A model generated the notes under the pieces. The model had not been told where the DNA came from. It saw only the letters and a program-made list of their open reading frames with translations, and made no database searches. 64,000 nucleotides of DNA, from positions 62,001 to 126,000 of the forward strand of contig CAJQMR010000029.1 in NCBI GenBank assembly GCA_905479495.1. Reading direction: 5' to 3'. Position numbers and translations under genes: made by a program. Source of the stretch: an uncultured Anaerolineae bacterium. GTDB taxonomy: Bacteria; Chloroflexota; Anaerolineae; Promineifilales; Promineifilaceae. Below are positions 25,607 through 36,052 of this stretch, in pieces. Positions within the stretch are counted from its first letter, which is position 1; each line of letters starts with the position of its first letter.

Positions 25607-28594
25607 TTATGGCAAGAACTGGATGGAAGCCATGATTTCTTCAATCAGCGGCAGATTCGGCTCAAAATCGGGTGCTGACGTTTCGGCCGTAAAAAACCAG
25701 ACGATGCTGTTCTTATACACAAGATATTGACGCCCCATCAAAATCTCGTCATTACCCAAGCCATCTTGCAGAACCAGCTCATACTCCTGAATATAGGTTC
25801 GGACCCCGTCAATCTCGCCATATTGGGTTTGGGTAATCGTGAGCCCTTCCGTTTGGCTCAAATTCTCCGAAACAATGGGCACAATATCATTAAGTGTCAG
25901 GCCAAACACACCGGTAACGGGGATCAGATTAACAACGATATAGCCACCGTCTTGAAATTCCTGAAAAACAAGAAAACTAAAATCATCTTCTGAACTCAGT
26001 AACGGCCGTTCCCATTCTGCCGGGTACGAAATCTGGAAACCCAAATCATCATCGGTGTAAGTAGCCAACCCGTTCACCGCTACCAGCAGCCCTTTTTCGG
26101 CAGCCAGCCAATACTCCGCCTCACTAATCAGATCAATGATGGAAGCCATACCCAGGAATTGCTCAAAATCTGCTTTGTAATTGGCTTCTTGTTCCAGGTT
26201 CAAATAAGCAAATGCCCGACTGTATAACAACCCTTCGGCCAATTCAGAGGATTCCTCTTCGTCCAGGCCAGCAGAGAAGGTAGCTATCGCTGCCTCAAAC
26301 CGACCCAGTGCCATTTCCATGTCGCCCTGGGTGTAAAATTCGTCAACGAAATCTGGCTTTACCGCCAGCCACAAATCATATTGCCTCTCCGCCTCCGCCA
26401 AATCTTCCAGGCCATAGGCAGCATAAAACAGCAGCCGATGCGCGTCATAAGCCTCTGGCTCGTATGCCAAAATCTGTTCGGCCGTTTCCATCACATCCTC
26501 ATACTGCTCATCGGCCAACAACGTTTCGGCACGAACAAAATAGGCAAAAACGAACTGGGGATTTATATCCAGTGCCCGGTCCACATCCGCCAGGGCGCGT
26601 CGGTTATTATCTTCAAATTGGTGAATAACAGCTCGGATGGCATAGGCACCGGCAGAGGATGGGTCTTCGGCCAAAACTTCATTAACCAGTTCCCAGGCAG
26701 TTTCCAATTCATCATTAAACAGCAAGTGCCAGGCCAAATCCAATCTTTCAGCCAAACCATTGTTGCTAACAGCCACCGCTTGCTCTAAATACTCTCTTTC
26801 CAAGGCCACGTCATCATTGGCTTTAGCAACCGAAGCTAAACCATATCGGGCCTCGCTAGATTCGTCATCGAGCATCAGGCTGGTTTCAAAATCAGCCTGG
26901 GCGTTTTCATATTCCCCCAGGTCTAAATAAAGATAGGCGCGTACCTGGTAACTTTGCGAGTTTTCAGGCAGCAACTCAATGGCCTTGCTGTAAGCTGCCA
27001 ATGCCTGCTCTTTATCTCTCACAACATATTGGTAATAGTAACCAGACAGCATGTGCGCTCGATACCAATTTGGCCACTGCTCTAATACATGCTGGCTGAT
27101 TGCCTCAATATCGGTGTAGTCATATCGTTCCCCCCGAAAAGTAGCCTGGTAAGCAATGGCCGGAGCAAAATCGGGGTTGAGCGCCAAGCTTGCTTCTAAA
27201 TCGGCTGCTACTTTCTCGCGGTCGCTGGTATACGGGTAATAAATTGACCGGTAATAGTAGAATTCAGGACGGCCGTTATCCAGCGCAATCGCCTGGTTCA
27301 TGAGCGCCACAACCAGCGCATGATCGTAATTGTCCGCCGCAACCATCGCCTGAGCCCACAATGTCGCCGGGGCTTCGGGTTGCAGGGCAGCCGCAGACTC
27401 AGCCTGAGATTCCGCTTCAGCATACGCACTTACCTCACGCAAGTTGTACACGCGCAGCGCCATCGCCTCGATGTCTTCAGGATCATGCGTCAGGGCCATT
27501 TCCAATTCGGTCAGTGCCTCATGCACTTTGCCTTGCCAGGTCAACACCCCCCCTTTCACAGTGTAAGCCAAAGCCGTCGTCTCATCTTGGGCCAGTGCAG
27601 CATCCGCTTCGGTCAGCGCCGTTTCGTTATCAAAAGCACGGTAGGCTTGCCAGGCCAGCACGGCGTGGGGCCAGGCCAGGGCATCATCCAGTGCCAAAGC
27701 GGCCTCGGCTTCGGTGACGGCCGTATCCAAATCTCCCTGCGCAAAATAAATGCGAGCGCGCAGCTGGTGCAGCGCCGCCATGTCAGCCTCAGATAATTCA
27801 TCCGTAAGGGCTAGAGCCGCTTCGCTCACGGCCAGGGCACCCGGCCAGCGCCCCACCTCAGCCAACAACATCGCTTTCTCTGGCAGCAGCCGCGCCTGCT
27901 GCTCGGGGGTCAAGTCAACCTCAAGCGTTAAAGCGCGATCAAGTGTGGCCAATGCTTCTTCTGCGTCCAAATTGGCCAGAGCAAATTCGGCATTGAGGGT
28001 GTGTAGTTCAGCAACCGTATCTTCTGGCAGGTAGTTTGCTAAAGGGATAGCCGTGGCAACGGCCGTTTCTCGGTCATCATCCCCCAACAATTCGGCAGGC
28101 AGCAGGGCCAGATTGGCATTTAGCCTGGCTTTTAAATGCTCGGGCAGCAGATCTGCCTGGGTCAACGCTTCCCCAGCGCCAGCTTTCGCATTCTCATAGT
28201 CCGCCTGCTGAAAATAACTGTCTGCCTGATACGCCACAATATCCACCTGATTAGGGTCTGCCAGCAGCGCCAACTCAAAATCAGTCTGGGCCGCTTCCAA
28301 ATCGTCGTTTTGGTAGTAGGCTACGCCGCGCAGCGCCGTGGCTTCCACCGTGTGCTGGCGGATAAACGGCGGCCATAATTGCAATAAACTGGTGAATTCA
28401 GTTACGGCCGTATCCCATTCCCCCGCAGCAATCGCCGCCTGCCCCGCTTCCCAATGCCGCGTCTCTAACTGACGCACCACCACACCGCCAGCAACAACGG
28501 CCAACAACAGCACAATAAAAACAACCAGCCACCAGCGGCGACGTTTCTTTACAGGCGGGGTCATATTCATTTCGGCTTCTGGCAACGTATCCAT
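25607..28594 (-). CDS. Membrane-anchored TPR protein with C-terminal PsbP-like domain
   Basis: The 995-residue protein has one N-terminal TM helix (WWLVVFIVLLLAVVAGGVVV) after a basic patch. About twenty TPR-like repeats follow, rich in Ala, Glu and Leu. A C-terminal domain of about 150 residues begins LGFQISYPAEWERPL and resembles PsbP/DUF1795-type beta-sandwich modules. The TPR region should lie outside the membrane. Its ATG shares one base with the TAA of the upstream OppA-like gene, so translation is coupled. Third gene of the operon 32264-25607. Confidence 0.88.
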   Translation of the reverse strand: MDTLPEAEMNMTPPVKKRRRWWLVVFIVLLLAVVAGGVVVRQLETRHWEAGQAAIAAGEWDTAVTEFTSLLQLWPPFIRQHTVEATALRGVAYYQNDDLEAAQTDFELALLADPNQVDIVAYQADSYFQQADYENAKAGAGEALTQADLLPEHLKARLNANLALLPAELLGDDDRETAVATAIPLANYLPEDTVAELHTLNAEFALANLDAEEALATLDRALTLEVDLTPEQQARLLPEKAMLLAEVGRWPGALAVSEAALALTDELSEADMAALHQLRARIYFAQGDLDTAVTEAEAALALDDALAWPHAVLAWQAYRAFDNETALTEADAALAQDETTALAYTVKGGVLTWQGKVHEALTELEMALTHDPEDIEAMALRVYNLREVSAYAEAESQAESAAALQPEAPATLWAQAMVAADNYDHALVVALMNQAIALDNGRPEFYYYRSIYYPYTSDREKVAADLEASLALNPDFAPAIAYQATFRGERYDYTDIEAISQHVLEQWPNWYRAHMLSGYYYQYVVRDKEQALAAYSKAIELLPENSQSYQVRAYLYLDLGEYENAQADFETSLMLDDESSEARYGLASVAKANDDVALEREYLEQAVAVSNNGLAERLDLAWHLLFNDELETAWELVNEVLAEDPSSAGAYAIRAVIHQFEDNNRRALADVDRALDINPQFVFAYFVRAETLLADEQYEDVMETAEQILAYEPEAYDAHRLLFYAAYGLEDLAEAERQYDLWLAVKPDFVDEFYTQGDMEMALGRFEAAIATFSAGLDEEESSELAEGLLYSRAFAYLNLEQEANYKADFEQFLGMASIIDLISEAEYWLAAEKGLLVAVNGLATYTDDDLGFQISYPAEWERPLLSSEDDFSFLVFQEFQDGGYIVVNLIPVTGVFGLTLNDIVPIVSENLSQTEGLTITQTQYGEIDGVRTYIQEYELVLQDGLGNDEILMGRQYLVYKNSIVWFFTAETSAPDFEPNLPLIEEIMASIQFLP

Positions 28595-30813
28595 TAGTCA
28601 CCCTCCCCTGCTTCTGGATTGATGGCCAGGCGCGGCACAATCGGCGCACCAACTGGGGAAACCACATACCCTTCCAGCCGCTCACTCACCAGCACGTCGC
28701 TCACGCTATGCAGCAGCGGAATCGCTACGCCGTCCCGCAGCAGTTGACCCTCAATAAATTGGTACAGCAACAAGCGCGCCGACACATCCAACTCCACCCT
28801 GGCCTGCTCCAACAAATCATCAATAACTGGGTCGTTAAAACTAGCCACATTAAAGTCGCTTTCACTGTGGTACAGAACATCTAAAAAGTTTTGCGGATCG
28901 GGATAATCGGCACACCAGCCATAAGACACCATATGCCCGCCATTTTGCCGCAGGTTGGAAGTCGAGTTTACAAACTCGACCGACACGTCAGCGCCCAAAG
29001 TCTCGCGCCAGTTTTGGATCATCGCGTTCAAATCGTCCCGCTCTGCGTTGCCCAGCCCCGTAGCCGTAATGATGATCGGCGGCAAACCATCAGCATAACG
29101 GGAGGCAGCCAGCGCCTCTTGAGCCAAAACGACGTTGTTCTGATTGGCTGCCTGCTCTTGGGCCAGCTCTAATGAATAACCGGGCATCGCTGGCGGCAAA
29201 ATAGTGTCGGCGCGCACACTTAGATCATTGGCTAACAATGTGTTTAAGGCATCCTTGTCCACCGCCAGGGCAAAGGCACGCCGCACCTGCACATCGTCAA
29301 AGGGGGGCAAGGTGTTGTTCATTTGCATAAGCGTGGTGCACAGCGAGGTGCCGGATTGTAATTGAGCATTCAGTGGGTCAGACGGCCGTCTGATCTGTTC
29401 CGCGTCTGTGTTGTCTAAAAAGAGCAGGTCCACGCCCCCAGATTTGAACATCGTAAGCGGATCAGCCACGTTCGACAGCAGATAAACCACATTTTTCACC
29501 GCTGGTAGCGTGGGGTACGTTTCATTGCGCTCAAATATCAGCGCTTCGAATTCACGATATTCCTTGAGCGTGTAGGGACCGCTGGGATTGGGCGACAAAG
29601 CCCAGGTTTCTAACGACTCATCATCCACTGTTTCCCGATCCACTACGTAAGAAGTTGGATAGGTAAGCTTGGCCAAAAAATACGGTTTGGGTCCATCCAG
29701 CGTAACCACCAGCGTGCGTTCATCAACCACTTCAAGGCCAGAAATCTCATTGGCCCGGTCTGCCAGTTTGTCCGTCACACCTGCAATGTCGTTTAAATAA
29801 GTGGCGGCGGTTCTGGAGCCAGTTTCGGGGTCTGTGGCCCGTTCCCAACTGTACTGTACATCTTCAGCCGTTAATGGCCGTCCATCGGCAAACGTCAAAC
29901 CTTCACGCAATGTAAAGGTGTAGACGGTGCCATCCTCGCTCACATCCCAGCGCTCCGCCAGCTCTGGCACAATTTGCAGCTCTGGTGTCAGGCGCACCAA
30001 ACCACTGTACAGCAGCCCCACATACCCGGCCGCCGAACCAGTGGTGAGGGCCGGGTCCAGGCTAGCCAATGCCGGATCGCCGCCAAACAGCACCAACGTT
30101 TCATCATGGTTAAGGCCAAACAGTGTCCGGGCACCCAGAGAAACCTGGTTTACAATCGCATCCAGTGTGTGCAGTCGGGCATTCACGTTATCAGGCACAC
30201 CGAAGGCAAAGAGGCTGAAAAAATGATCGTCAACGAGCGTATAGGCCATATAAACGCCAATCGGCTCCCCATTGCGATCCGTGCCATTGAGAATGGCTCG
30301 TTGGGCCGTGCGCTCGGTGGCAAAGGCAACCTCCATCTCGCTGATCGTTTGCATATCGTCTAAGTTAAGGGATTCACCATAGTCGCCCAAAATATCATCA
30401 CGCAGGCGTTCATAAGAAAAATCAGCCTCGGCAAAATCGTAATTCACGGTGACAATCAAATCCAGGCTGGGATCACGCAAAGCAACTACATTGCCGGATT
30501 CGCCCTCAAATATCCATTGCGATGGGTAGACAAAACCAAAGCCATCAAAATCTCGGGTGAAGGTTCCTTCGGGAACGGCCGTTGCGGCTCGGGTCGGTAT
30601 CTCAAAATCGGTGACGGCCGTGGGCGTGGGTTCCAACGTGGGCAATGGCACAAGTGTGGGCGTGGGAATGGGCGTCGGCGTGTCGGCAAAAGCATACGCG
30701 TTCGGGGCGTCTGGGGCCCAACTGGCCACCTGCCGGGGGTCGCCCGGCTCACTTTGGCACGCCGCCAACAGCGCAAACAGCAACATCAACCAGCCAACCT
30801 TTTTAAACCGCAT
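28594..30813 (-). CDS. OppA-like (SBP family 5) lipoprotein with an N-terminal PsbP-like domain
   Basis: About 739 residues from the ATG at 30813 (GGGGAGG upstream). MRFKKVGWLMLLFALLAACQS is a lipoprotein signal with Cys at the lipobox. A Thr/Pro linker (PTPIPTPTLVP) leads to a PsbP-like domain (FDGFGFVYPSQWIFEG). Then comes a full SBP_bac_5 domain: LDPALTTGSAAGYVGLLYSGL, LAERWDVSEDGTVYTFTLREGL, DVQYSWERATDPETGS and VRRAFALAVDKDALN. Such proteins deliver oligopeptides or similar ligands to ABC permeases, but no permease or ATPase genes are adjacent. ATG overlaps the upstream TGA by one base. A 9+2+9 palindrome (28961-28980) lies within the gene. Confidence 0.92.
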   Translation of the reverse strand: MRFKKVGWLMLLFALLAACQSEPGDPRQVASWAPDAPNAYAFADTPTPIPTPTLVPLPTLEPTPTAVTDFEIPTRAATAVPEGTFTRDFDGFGFVYPSQWIFEGESGNVVALRDPSLDLIVTVNYDFAEADFSYERLRDDILGDYGESLNLDDMQTISEMEVAFATERTAQRAILNGTDRNGEPIGVYMAYTLVDDHFFSLFAFGVPDNVNARLHTLDAIVNQVSLGARTLFGLNHDETLVLFGGDPALASLDPALTTGSAAGYVGLLYSGLVRLTPELQIVPELAERWDVSEDGTVYTFTLREGLTFADGRPLTAEDVQYSWERATDPETGSRTAATYLNDIAGVTDKLADRANEISGLEVVDERTLVVTLDGPKPYFLAKLTYPTSYVVDRETVDDESLETWALSPNPSGPYTLKEYREFEALIFERNETYPTLPAVKNVVYLLSNVADPLTMFKSGGVDLLFLDNTDAEQIRRPSDPLNAQLQSGTSLCTTLMQMNNTLPPFDDVQVRRAFALAVDKDALNTLLANDLSVRADTILPPAMPGYSLELAQEQAANQNNVVLAQEALAASRYADGLPPIIITATGLGNAERDDLNAMIQNWRETLGADVSVEFVNSTSNLRQNGGHMVSYGWCADYPDPQNFLDVLYHSESDFNVASFNDPVIDDLLEQARVELDVSARLLLYQFIEGQLLRDGVAIPLLHSVSDVLVSERLEGYVVSPVGAPIVPRLAINPEAGEGD

Positions 30814-32264
30814 CAGGCACCTCCCCTTCGGCGTACGCGGAAAAACAAGATAAGTCCAGCGAGCAAGACAACCCCTCCACCAGCCCACCAAACCCAGGGC
30901 GGCAATGTATCCTCTGGCACCACTGTGGCGTCCGGTTCACTTGTCGGGGCAGCGGGTGTGCTGGCCTGGGCAACTTCGGTGGAAACGGCCGTATCCGTGG
31001 GCAAACGCGTGGGGGTGGCTGAAGGCAGCGGTGTTTCAGTAGGCAGGGCTGTTTCGGTGGGTACATCTGTGGGCGTATCCAGCATAGGCACACCGCCCAG
31101 GGCAATTGTCGCTACCTGGGTGGGTGTGGCTTGCAGCGCAATGGCATCAGCTTCAGATGTGGGCGTGGGATCGTAGCCAACGGCCGTACGCCAGGCAGCA
31201 TCCAGGCTGTTGGTGTCCAGCCCATAGACCGACATCAGGGCCACGTCAATGGTTTGGCCAGATTGAATGGTTTGCAGCAGCGTGTTCATCTGCGCCGCAC
31301 CAAAGGTATCAACCAGATATTGCACCACCTGCCCACTTTGGGTGTAGGCTAATGAAGCGCTATCGGTATATGCCGAAAATCCATTGGCCAAAGAACGTAG
31401 CGTGGGCAGACGGCCGTTTTGCAGAGCCAGTTCAACCTGGGCCACCTCGGCCTCATCTGCTTCCCCCTCAGCATAACGCGCCAGCCCCTCACTCAGCCAA
31501 GTGGGTAAGCGAAGCCCCCGGCAGTTAAAGGTCAACATGCCTTCCACCAGGTGCGTCAGTTCATGAGGCACAATCTGGGAAGCCCAATCCAGCTCGCCCG
31601 GAGCCACGCCTAAAACGGTCACGTTGTATTCGGGAAAAGCTACCCCGCCGGTCCACTCCGGCACGTCAAAAATCACCTGGCGCACATCAGAAGCAGCCGG
31701 GTAAAACCATAGCGCCACTGGCTCCACAGCAGGCAAGCCCAGCTCGTTTTCCAGGCGGTCCAGGCTGGTAGTGGCTTCGCGCAGCAGCGCCTGCCCGAAG
31801 CTGTTGTTGCCCACATACCAATGCACCGTCACATCTCCAGAACGGGCCGACTGCCAATCGTGATTTTCATCTTCGACCAGCATTTCCTGCCGCTCGGTGG
31901 TGAACAAGTTGCCCTGTGAATCAACCATTTCCCACTGCCACCACACCGTAACGCCCGGTGGTAACGCCCCGCTGCGCGATAAATCCCATTCCCAAATGGC
32001 AAATACGGAACTGCTGGCAAAAACGTCAACTTCTTGCCGGGCACTGCCTTGCTGGCAGCTACGGCCGTTTAGCCCATAAACCAGCGTCACAGATTCAATC
32101 TGTCGCTGGTGGGTGGCAAACATCTCAAAACGAATTAAAAATGGATATTCAACGCGAACTTCGTTTCGGGAAATTTCTGGCGGATTTTGGGCAATTGCAG
32201 TTTGGGTGGCTCCCAAAATAAAAACTGTGACTACAAAAAGAAAAAGGCTCCGATAAGTTTTCAT
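30813..32264 (-). CDS. Exported gluzincin metallopeptidase (peptidase MA-like) with C-terminal membrane anchor
   Basis: About 483 residues with an N-terminal signal peptide (SLFLFVVTVFILGATQTAIAQ). The zinc motif is VPHELTHLVEG (about residues 232-242), followed by the third ligand in LPTWLSEGLARYAEGE, the gluzincin arrangement of peptidase MA-type domains. A long Thr/Pro linker (ETALPTETPLPSATPTRLPT) carries a final TM helix (WVWWAGGGVVLLAGLILFF) and a basic tail, so the enzyme should sit on the outer face. The start is the ATG at 32264 or a GTG two codons earlier; neither has a strong RBS. It is the first gene of a coupled three-gene operon. Confidence 0.88.
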   Translation of the reverse strand: MKTYRSLFLFVVTVFILGATQTAIAQNPPEISRNEVRVEYPFLIRFEMFATHQRQIESVTLVYGLNGRSCQQGSARQEVDVFASSSVFAIWEWDLSRSGALPPGVTVWWQWEMVDSQGNLFTTERQEMLVEDENHDWQSARSGDVTVHWYVGNNSFGQALLREATTSLDRLENELGLPAVEPVALWFYPAASDVRQVIFDVPEWTGGVAFPEYNVTVLGVAPGELDWASQIVPHELTHLVEGMLTFNCRGLRLPTWLSEGLARYAEGEADEAEVAQVELALQNGRLPTLRSLANGFSAYTDSASLAYTQSGQVVQYLVDTFGAAQMNTLLQTIQSGQTIDVALMSVYGLDTNSLDAAWRTAVGYDPTPTSEADAIALQATPTQVATIALGGVPMLDTPTDVPTETALPTETPLPSATPTRLPTDTAVSTEVAQASTPAAPTSEPDATVVPEDTLPPWVWWAGGGVVLLAGLILFFRVRRRGGA

Positions 32265-32357
32265 CAGCACTTAGCTTTTTTAACTGGCAACGATTACGAG
32301 ATGATGCTTATATCAACAGACTCAATTATTCCCCATTTTTGCCCAATTTCCAACCCT

Positions 32358-33005
32358 TTATTTTACAGCTGGTGGATTTTCGAAATCGATCAGGCGATAA
32401 GGGTAAATGTTGATGATGGTGGTTTCTTCAAATTGGGTGACGGTTGTGGTATCGCGACGATAAATGTGGATATGCCCATGCAGCATGTAGCGCGGCTTCA
32501 CCCATTGCAGCAAATTGCGCATGATTTTGAAGCCAGTATGGGGAATATCGGTCTTGTCGTGAATGCCGTAAGGTGGGGAATGGGTGACGAGGATGTCCAA
32601 GAAACGGCCGTAACGCAATTTATTACGCAGCAGCAGCGGCAGCAGTTGAGCTACCTGATAACGCATCTCCGACTCGCTGTACATATAAGGCGCATTCGGC
32701 CGGTAACGCATCGATCCTTCTAGCCCGGCCAGCAGCAAACCCTCGCGTTTGACCACCCGGCCATGAATATCGTCGCCCCCTGGCACCTGTTCTAAAATGC
32801 GACCTTCAACCGTGTACTGCGGCCCCTTGTCGTGGTTACCTCGCACATACACCAACCGCCGATCCAGCGCCGAAACGAGGAAGTCTAAATAATAAAAGGG
32901 TAAATCACCGCAGCCAATGATCAGATCGATGCCCGGGTACTTCTGGCGCACATCACTGCAATACAGCTGATCCATTACCCGGTCACTGACCGCCAAAATT
33001 TTCAT
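32358..33005 (-). CDS. Calcineurin-like metallophosphoesterase
   Basis: The 215-residue protein has the full metal set: MKILAVSDRV, IDLIIGCGDLPFYYLDF, LVYVRGNHDKG, VTHSPPYGIHD and MLHGHIHIYRR. The first motif is D-R rather than the usual D-x-H (AVSDRV), so one metal ligand may be replaced. This single-domain form acts on phosphoesters such as nucleotides or nucleic acid ends, and the substrate is not evident. It overlaps the upstream MazG-like gene by four bases (ATGA), indicating coupled translation and perhaps shared nucleotide clean-up. Confidence 0.88.
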   Translation of the reverse strand: MKILAVSDRVMDQLYCSDVRQKYPGIDLIIGCGDLPFYYLDFLVSALDRRLVYVRGNHDKGPQYTVEGRILEQVPGGDDIHGRVVKREGLLLAGLEGSMRYRPNAPYMYSESEMRYQVAQLLPLLLRNKLRYGRFLDILVTHSPPYGIHDKTDIPHTGFKIMRNLLQWVKPRYMLHGHIHIYRRDTTTVTQFEETTIINIYPYRLIDFENPPAVK

Positions 33006-33307
33006 GGGTCAGGCCATTCACGGTGTTGATTCACAGCTAATTTTTGCAAAATAGCATCTTCCAAGTCGATGCCGGATATGCTGGCCAATTGCAGTAGGTA
33101 AAGCGCAACATCAGCCAGCTCACCAGCCAATTCATCCGGCTGGGCCACATCACTGCGCCACTGGAAATGTTCCAGCACCTCCGCAGCTTCAATGGCCAGC
33201 GAGGCTGCTAAATTGCGCGGGGTTTGGGGTTTGGGAGAATCGGGTTCGTACCAGCCCTTGCTGCTGACAAAGTCATGCATTCGGGCTTCAAGCTCTTTCA
33301 GTTCCAT
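33002..33307 (-). CDS. MazG-like nucleotide pyrophosphohydrolase
   Basis: The 101-residue protein has the all-alpha NTP pyrophosphatase motifs EAAEVLEHFQW and ELADVALYLLQLA, which supply the Glu/Asp metal ligands (ExxE then ExxD). Single-domain members hydrolyse dCTP or non-canonical NTPs to the monophosphate and PPi. It overlaps the phosphoesterase gene downstream by four bases. Upstream, an inverted repeat separates it from gap. Confidence 0.9.
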   Translation of the reverse strand: MELKELEARMHDFVSSKGWYEPDSPKPQTPRNLAASLAIEAAEVLEHFQWRSDVAQPDELAGELADVALYLLQLASISGIDLEDAILQKLAVNQHREWPDP

Positions 33308-33326
33308 GAAGCGAGATTGGAGATTA

Positions 33327-33361
33327 GAGATTGGAGACTGAAATCTCCAGTCTCCAATCTC
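33327..33361. repeat. 14-bp perfect inverted repeat built from GGAGATTGG words
   Basis: Arms GAGATTGGAGACTG (33327-33340) and CAGTCTCCAATCTC (33348-33361) surround a seven-base loop just downstream of the gap stop codon. The same words recur at 45486-45549. It may work as a 3' end for the gap mRNA, but no T-run is present. Confidence 0.75.
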
Positions 33362-33372
33362 CCTATTAACTA

Positions 33373-34413
<1,041 letters not shown>

Positions 34414-34589
34414 TCAAACGGAAACAAAATATTGTTAAGAAAGCACCAGCCCCCTCACAAAAGGGTGAGCCAGCACCTCCAATCATTAGTAAACAACGAT
34501 CTGCGATATGCAAATTTTACCGCCGTTTACTATACCGTGTACGCTAAACACCAGTCATGGTCAAATGTCATGCCTCAGGGCGTCAGGTA

Positions 34590-35897
34590 TCACGATAGCA
34601 GACGCATTACCACTTGTGCCAGTTTTGCGCCATCGTGCCGCCACGGTCGGGCCTCATCAACCAAATCGGCCGTAACCATCGGCAGCTCTTTTGGTGGGGT
34701 AAGCTGAACGTAAATTGTATTGCCGCCACCCCGATTCGGGGGAATAGATAGATTGTCGTTGGCGATAACCATATCCAGGCAGCCAGTGGGAATATGTTGA
34801 AAAAGTGTTGCCACATGATCCGCAACAGAGTAATTATCCGTCTCTCCGGGCTGTGTGGCAAGATTACATATATAAATCTTAGGTGCGCGGGCATGCAGCA
34901 GCGCTTCGGCCAGGTCTGGCACCAGCAAATTAGGTAAAATACTGGTGTATAAACTACCTGGCCCCATCACAATCAGGTCTGCCTGGAAGATAGCTTGCAA
35001 GGCGGCGGGATACGCTTTGACTTGACTTGGTTGGAGATAGACGTGTTGGATACGGCCGTTTACCTCCGGTATCGCACTTTCCCCTACCACCCGCTGCAAC
35101 GTGCCATCTGGCAGCAAAATATCCGCTTCCAGAACCACATCTGCCAGGGTGGAGGGCAGCACCCGCCCACGCAGCGCCAGCACCCGTTCCGCCGCCAGCA
35201 ATGCCTCGTCGAAGCTGCCCGTAATACCCGTGAGCGCTGCCAACAGCAAATTACCAAAGGCATGACCTTGCAAGGGCGAATGGCCATTTTCACCCACGGC
35301 CGCGCCAAAACGATATTGCAACACCTGGGTCATCAGCGCTTCGTCACGTGACAGCGCGGCGATGTTGTTGCGAAAATCCCCCGGCGGCAGCAGGCCAAAC
35401 TCACGCCGTAAACGGCCGCTGCTGCCCCCATCATCCGCCACCGTCACGATGGCGGTGATGTTGCGCGTGTACGTCGTCAGGCCACGCAGCAAGCCAGGCA
35501 TCCCCGTACCGCCACCAATAGCCACAATGTTTGGTCCGCGCCGCTGGCGACTATGTTCATAAATACGCTCGGCTACGCTGGCTTCTGGCAACTGGAACGG
35601 GGCCGTGAGGGCACGCCCCATTTTTAACACGCCCGACACCATTAGCACCGCGCCTACCAACAACGGCAAGATAATTTGCCAGGGGTCAGGCAAAAACTGG
35701 AGGGTTAACACATTGTAAACGGATTCAGGTAGCCAATTTTGCCGCTCCAACAAAAAGAGCAGATTCACGACGCCGAGGCCAGAAACGGCCGTACCCACTC
35801 CCAACAGCAACAACCAGCGCTTCAAGCCAATGCCGGGTGATAACCAGCGGCTGCTAGAAAAAAAGATAAATCGCTTGAACGGTGATGTTTTTTGCAC
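34590..35897 (-). CDS. yvcK: YvcK/CofD-like protein with N-terminal membrane anchor
   Basis: The 435-residue protein starts at a GTG. Residues 25-95 contain two TM helices (WLLLLGVGTAVSGLGVVNLLFLL, IILPLLVGAVLMVSGVL). The rest is the YvcK fold: NIVAIGGGTGMPGLLRGL, IVTVADDGGSSGRLRREFG, VMGPGSLYTSILPNLLVPDL and NLATQPGETDNYSVADHV. In Bacillus, YvcK binds UDP-GlcNAc and is needed for growth on gluconeogenic carbon and for correct PBP1 placement. The membrane anchor distinguishes this copy from the Bacillus protein. Its position next to gap supports a link between central carbon and the envelope. Confidence 0.93.
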   Translation of the reverse strand: MQKTSPFKRFIFFSSSRWLSPGIGLKRWLLLLGVGTAVSGLGVVNLLFLLERQNWLPESVYNVLTLQFLPDPWQIILPLLVGAVLMVSGVLKMGRALTAPFQLPEASVAERIYEHSRQRRGPNIVAIGGGTGMPGLLRGLTTYTRNITAIVTVADDGGSSGRLRREFGLLPPGDFRNNIAALSRDEALMTQVLQYRFGAAVGENGHSPLQGHAFGNLLLAALTGITGSFDEALLAAERVLALRGRVLPSTLADVVLEADILLPDGTLQRVVGESAIPEVNGRIQHVYLQPSQVKAYPAALQAIFQADLIVMGPGSLYTSILPNLLVPDLAEALLHARAPKIYICNLATQPGETDNYSVADHVATLFQHIPTGCLDMVIANDNLSIPPNRGGGNTIYVQLTPPKELPMVTADLVDEARPWRHDGAKLAQVVMRLLS

Positions 35898-35958
35898 CTG
35901 GCGATTCTAACAAGTCGGCAGGTGGTGGTCAAAGCTCCCAATAAGAATGAAGAATGTC

Positions 35959-36020
35959 GGACACAGATTTCACAGATAGTAAGAAAATTTAACTGCGTTT
36001 ATCTGTGAAAACCTGTGTCC
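35959..36020. repeat. CACAGATTTCACAGAT-type imperfect inverted repeat
   Basis: GGACACAGATTTCACAGAT (35959-35977) is mirrored by ATCTGTGAAAACCTGTGTCC (36001-36020) with a one-base indel. It lies between the stop of the glycosidase-like gene and the start of yvcK, so it may end the former's or lead the latter's transcript. Confidence 0.7.
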
Positions 36021-36052
36021 CATTTCTACTAATTGAGGAACAGATCAATAAA

